Of a DNA stretch of 7,536 nucleotides, positions 6,678-7,536 are shown piece after piece. This DNA is from Sporomusa sp. (GTDB taxonomy: Bacteria > Bacillota_C > Negativicutes > Sporomusales > Sporomusaceae). How positions within the stretch are numbered: position 1 is the stretch's first letter; each line of letters opens with the position of its first letter. The DNA is taken from NCBI GenBank assembly GCA_029256645.1, contig JAQSXM010000156.1, forward strand, positions 1 through 7,536, in the 5' to 3' direction. The notes beneath the pieces are model-generated. The model had not been told where the DNA came from. It saw only the letters and a list, made by a program, of their open reading frames with translations, and did not search any database. Made by a program: the position numbers and the translations under genes.

Positions 6678-7536
6678 TTAGCAGTTGAAGTTTCTATAAT
6701 CCTGTAGCTTTATATCACTACAGTGACAAACTCCCAAAATCCTAATAACCTGGGCAAGAATCCGCTGCGCCGACAACATGCGTTGTTTTATCAATAATAC
6801 TTTGTCCGGCTCATTCGAGAATCTTTGTAAAGCATTTTCAAATCTCTCTTCAACGCTAACGATTTGCCCCTCATGGGTCAATTTATCGGCAAGAAAGACG
6901 ATGGCTGCTTCATCCAACGTGCTCTTATCATCAAATATCAGATCCATATGGGTGGCAATAATCCCGGCAAGGCGCGGATACCCATACCTTTTCATTAGCT
7001 TGGCTCCCTGGCGCGCATGGTGCGGTTTCCCTTTGGCAATATCGTGCAATATACCGCCAACCTCGACTGCAGTGCTATTCAAATGCAATCCCGCCTTGTT
7101 CAACTTGTCGGCTAATTGCCGTCCGGCCGTTGCTACTGCCAGGCTGTGTTGGATAACCTTATTTGAGGGTTGGCTGTCTTTCAACAGGGCAACCGCGTCC
7201 TCACAGGTAGGCAACGCCTTGCCCAGACGATAATCATTCAATTCTTCATAGTCCGCGGGGGTATCTATATCAAGCAGCACCCCCCGGTCAGGCACTTCGA
7301 CATTGATAGCCGGTGCCAAACACTCCAGCGCGCTCTTAAGCGTGCCTGAGCCTGCCACAGCAAGGATATTGCCGAAATACTTACCACTAATCAGCGGCGG
7401 GTGGCCCCTCCGCCCCCTGAAAACAGGATATACCACAGCCGAATCTGTTTGGCGGAATTTCCTTAGCATGGTTTTAATACTGGTTTGCTTCACCATCGGT
7501 GTATCGACAGGCAGCAGCAACACACCTTCCGGTTGC
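6678..7536 (-). CDS. MobA/MocA-type NTP transferase fused to an HD domain (5' end beyond the window)
   Basis: The frame is open through the right edge and ends at TAA (6678-6680), giving 285 visible residues. The GTG at 7521-7523 is not a real start: it lies just before LLLPVDTP, the inner metal-binding motif of MobA-like transferases, so roughly 80-95 N-terminal residues with the LAAGxSxRMG nucleotide-binding loop must lie outside. Numbering from the first whole codon, visible transferase motifs are VDTP (10-13), RGHPPLI (43-49) and DIDTP (89-93). The C-terminal half is an HD domain: His130, His164-Asp165, His196 (THMD) and Asp217 (LADKLT). This matches the DVU_1551-type architecture. MobA/MocA relatives join CMP or GMP to molybdopterin to give the dinucleotide cofactor used by molybdenum hydroxylases such as the one just downstream. 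The HD domain probably hydrolyses a phosphate ester or nucleotide, target unknown. Cofactor supply for the neighbouring enzyme is a well-supported inference. Confidence 0.87.
   Translation of the reverse strand, partial: QPEGVLLLPVDTPMVKQTSIKTMLRKFRQTDSAVVYPVFRGRRGHPPLISGKYFGNILAVAGSGTLKSALECLAPAINVEVPDRGVLLDIDTPADYEELNDYRLGKALPTCEDAVALLKDSQPSNKVIQHSLAVATAGRQLADKLNKAGLHLNSTAVEVGGILHDIAKGKPHHARQGAKLMKRYGYPRLAGIIATHMDLIFDDKSTLDEAAIVFLADKLTHEGQIVSVEERFENALQRFSNEPDKVLLIKQRMLSAQRILAQVIRILGVCHCSDIKLQDYRNFNC

Larger units (their letters stand above)
1..7536 (-). other. Probable single operon of seven co-directional genes
   Basis: All seven genes lie on the minus strand with gaps of 53, 18, 22, 13, 3 and 37 bases in transcription order, and each internal gene has its own ribosome binding site. 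No inverted repeat followed by a T-run was found between genes. The promoter should lie beyond the right edge and the terminator beyond the left edge. The gene order is cofactor maturation, FAD subunit, 2Fe-2S subunit, Mo subunit, reductase-like protein, UPF0280, DUF1185. Confidence 0.8.

Noticed and set aside
7521..7523. GTG as the start of the rightmost gene
   Set aside because: It falls immediately before the internal VDTP motif of a MobA-like domain, leaving no nucleotide-binding loop, and the frame stays open to the window edge. The gene is truncated by the window, not short.

Overview
The window is one compact block of seven genes, all read from the minus strand (right to left), with no gene on the plus strand and no gene-free stretch longer than 53 bases. 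In transcription order it holds: a MobA/MocA-type nucleotidyltransferase fused to an HD hydrolase domain (5' end beyond the right edge); the FAD, 2Fe-2S and molybdenum subunits of a three-chain molybdenum hydroxylase; an iron-sulfur protein resembling 6-hydroxynicotinate reductase; a UPF0280 protein distantly related to ApbE; and a DUF1185/'amino acid synthesis' family protein (last residues beyond the left edge). Gaps are 53, 18, 22, 13, 3 and 37 bases. Each of the six internal starts has a plausible purine-rich ribosome binding site, and I saw no hairpin terminator between genes, so the set reads as a single operon.

The likely host is an anaerobic Firmicute. The ribosome binding sites are strong and of Bacillus/Clostridium type, the G+C content looks close to half by eye, and the ferredoxin-type reductase suits anaerobic metabolism. 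The gene style recalls Negativicutes such as Sporomusa relatives, but this is inference and no taxonomic marker is present.

The genes suggest one working unit. The first gene would supply the molybdopterin dinucleotide cofactor. The three-subunit enzyme would hydroxylate a substrate, probably an aromatic N-heterocycle, with water as oxygen donor, passing electrons from Mo through two 2Fe-2S clusters to FAD. The reductase-like protein would then reduce the hydroxylated (lactam-form) ring with ferredoxin-level electrons. This parallels the first two steps of nicotinate fermentation in Eubacterium barkeri (nicotinate dehydrogenase, then 6-hydroxynicotinate reductase). The enamidase that opens the ring there is absent from this window; UPF0280 and DUF1185 proteins sit in that place. 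The molybdenum subunit also appears to lack two residues that define the purine pocket of xanthine dehydrogenase, so a 'xanthine dehydrogenase' label would probably mislead. The true substrate and the roles of the last two proteins cannot be read from the sequence. They are the most interesting open question here.
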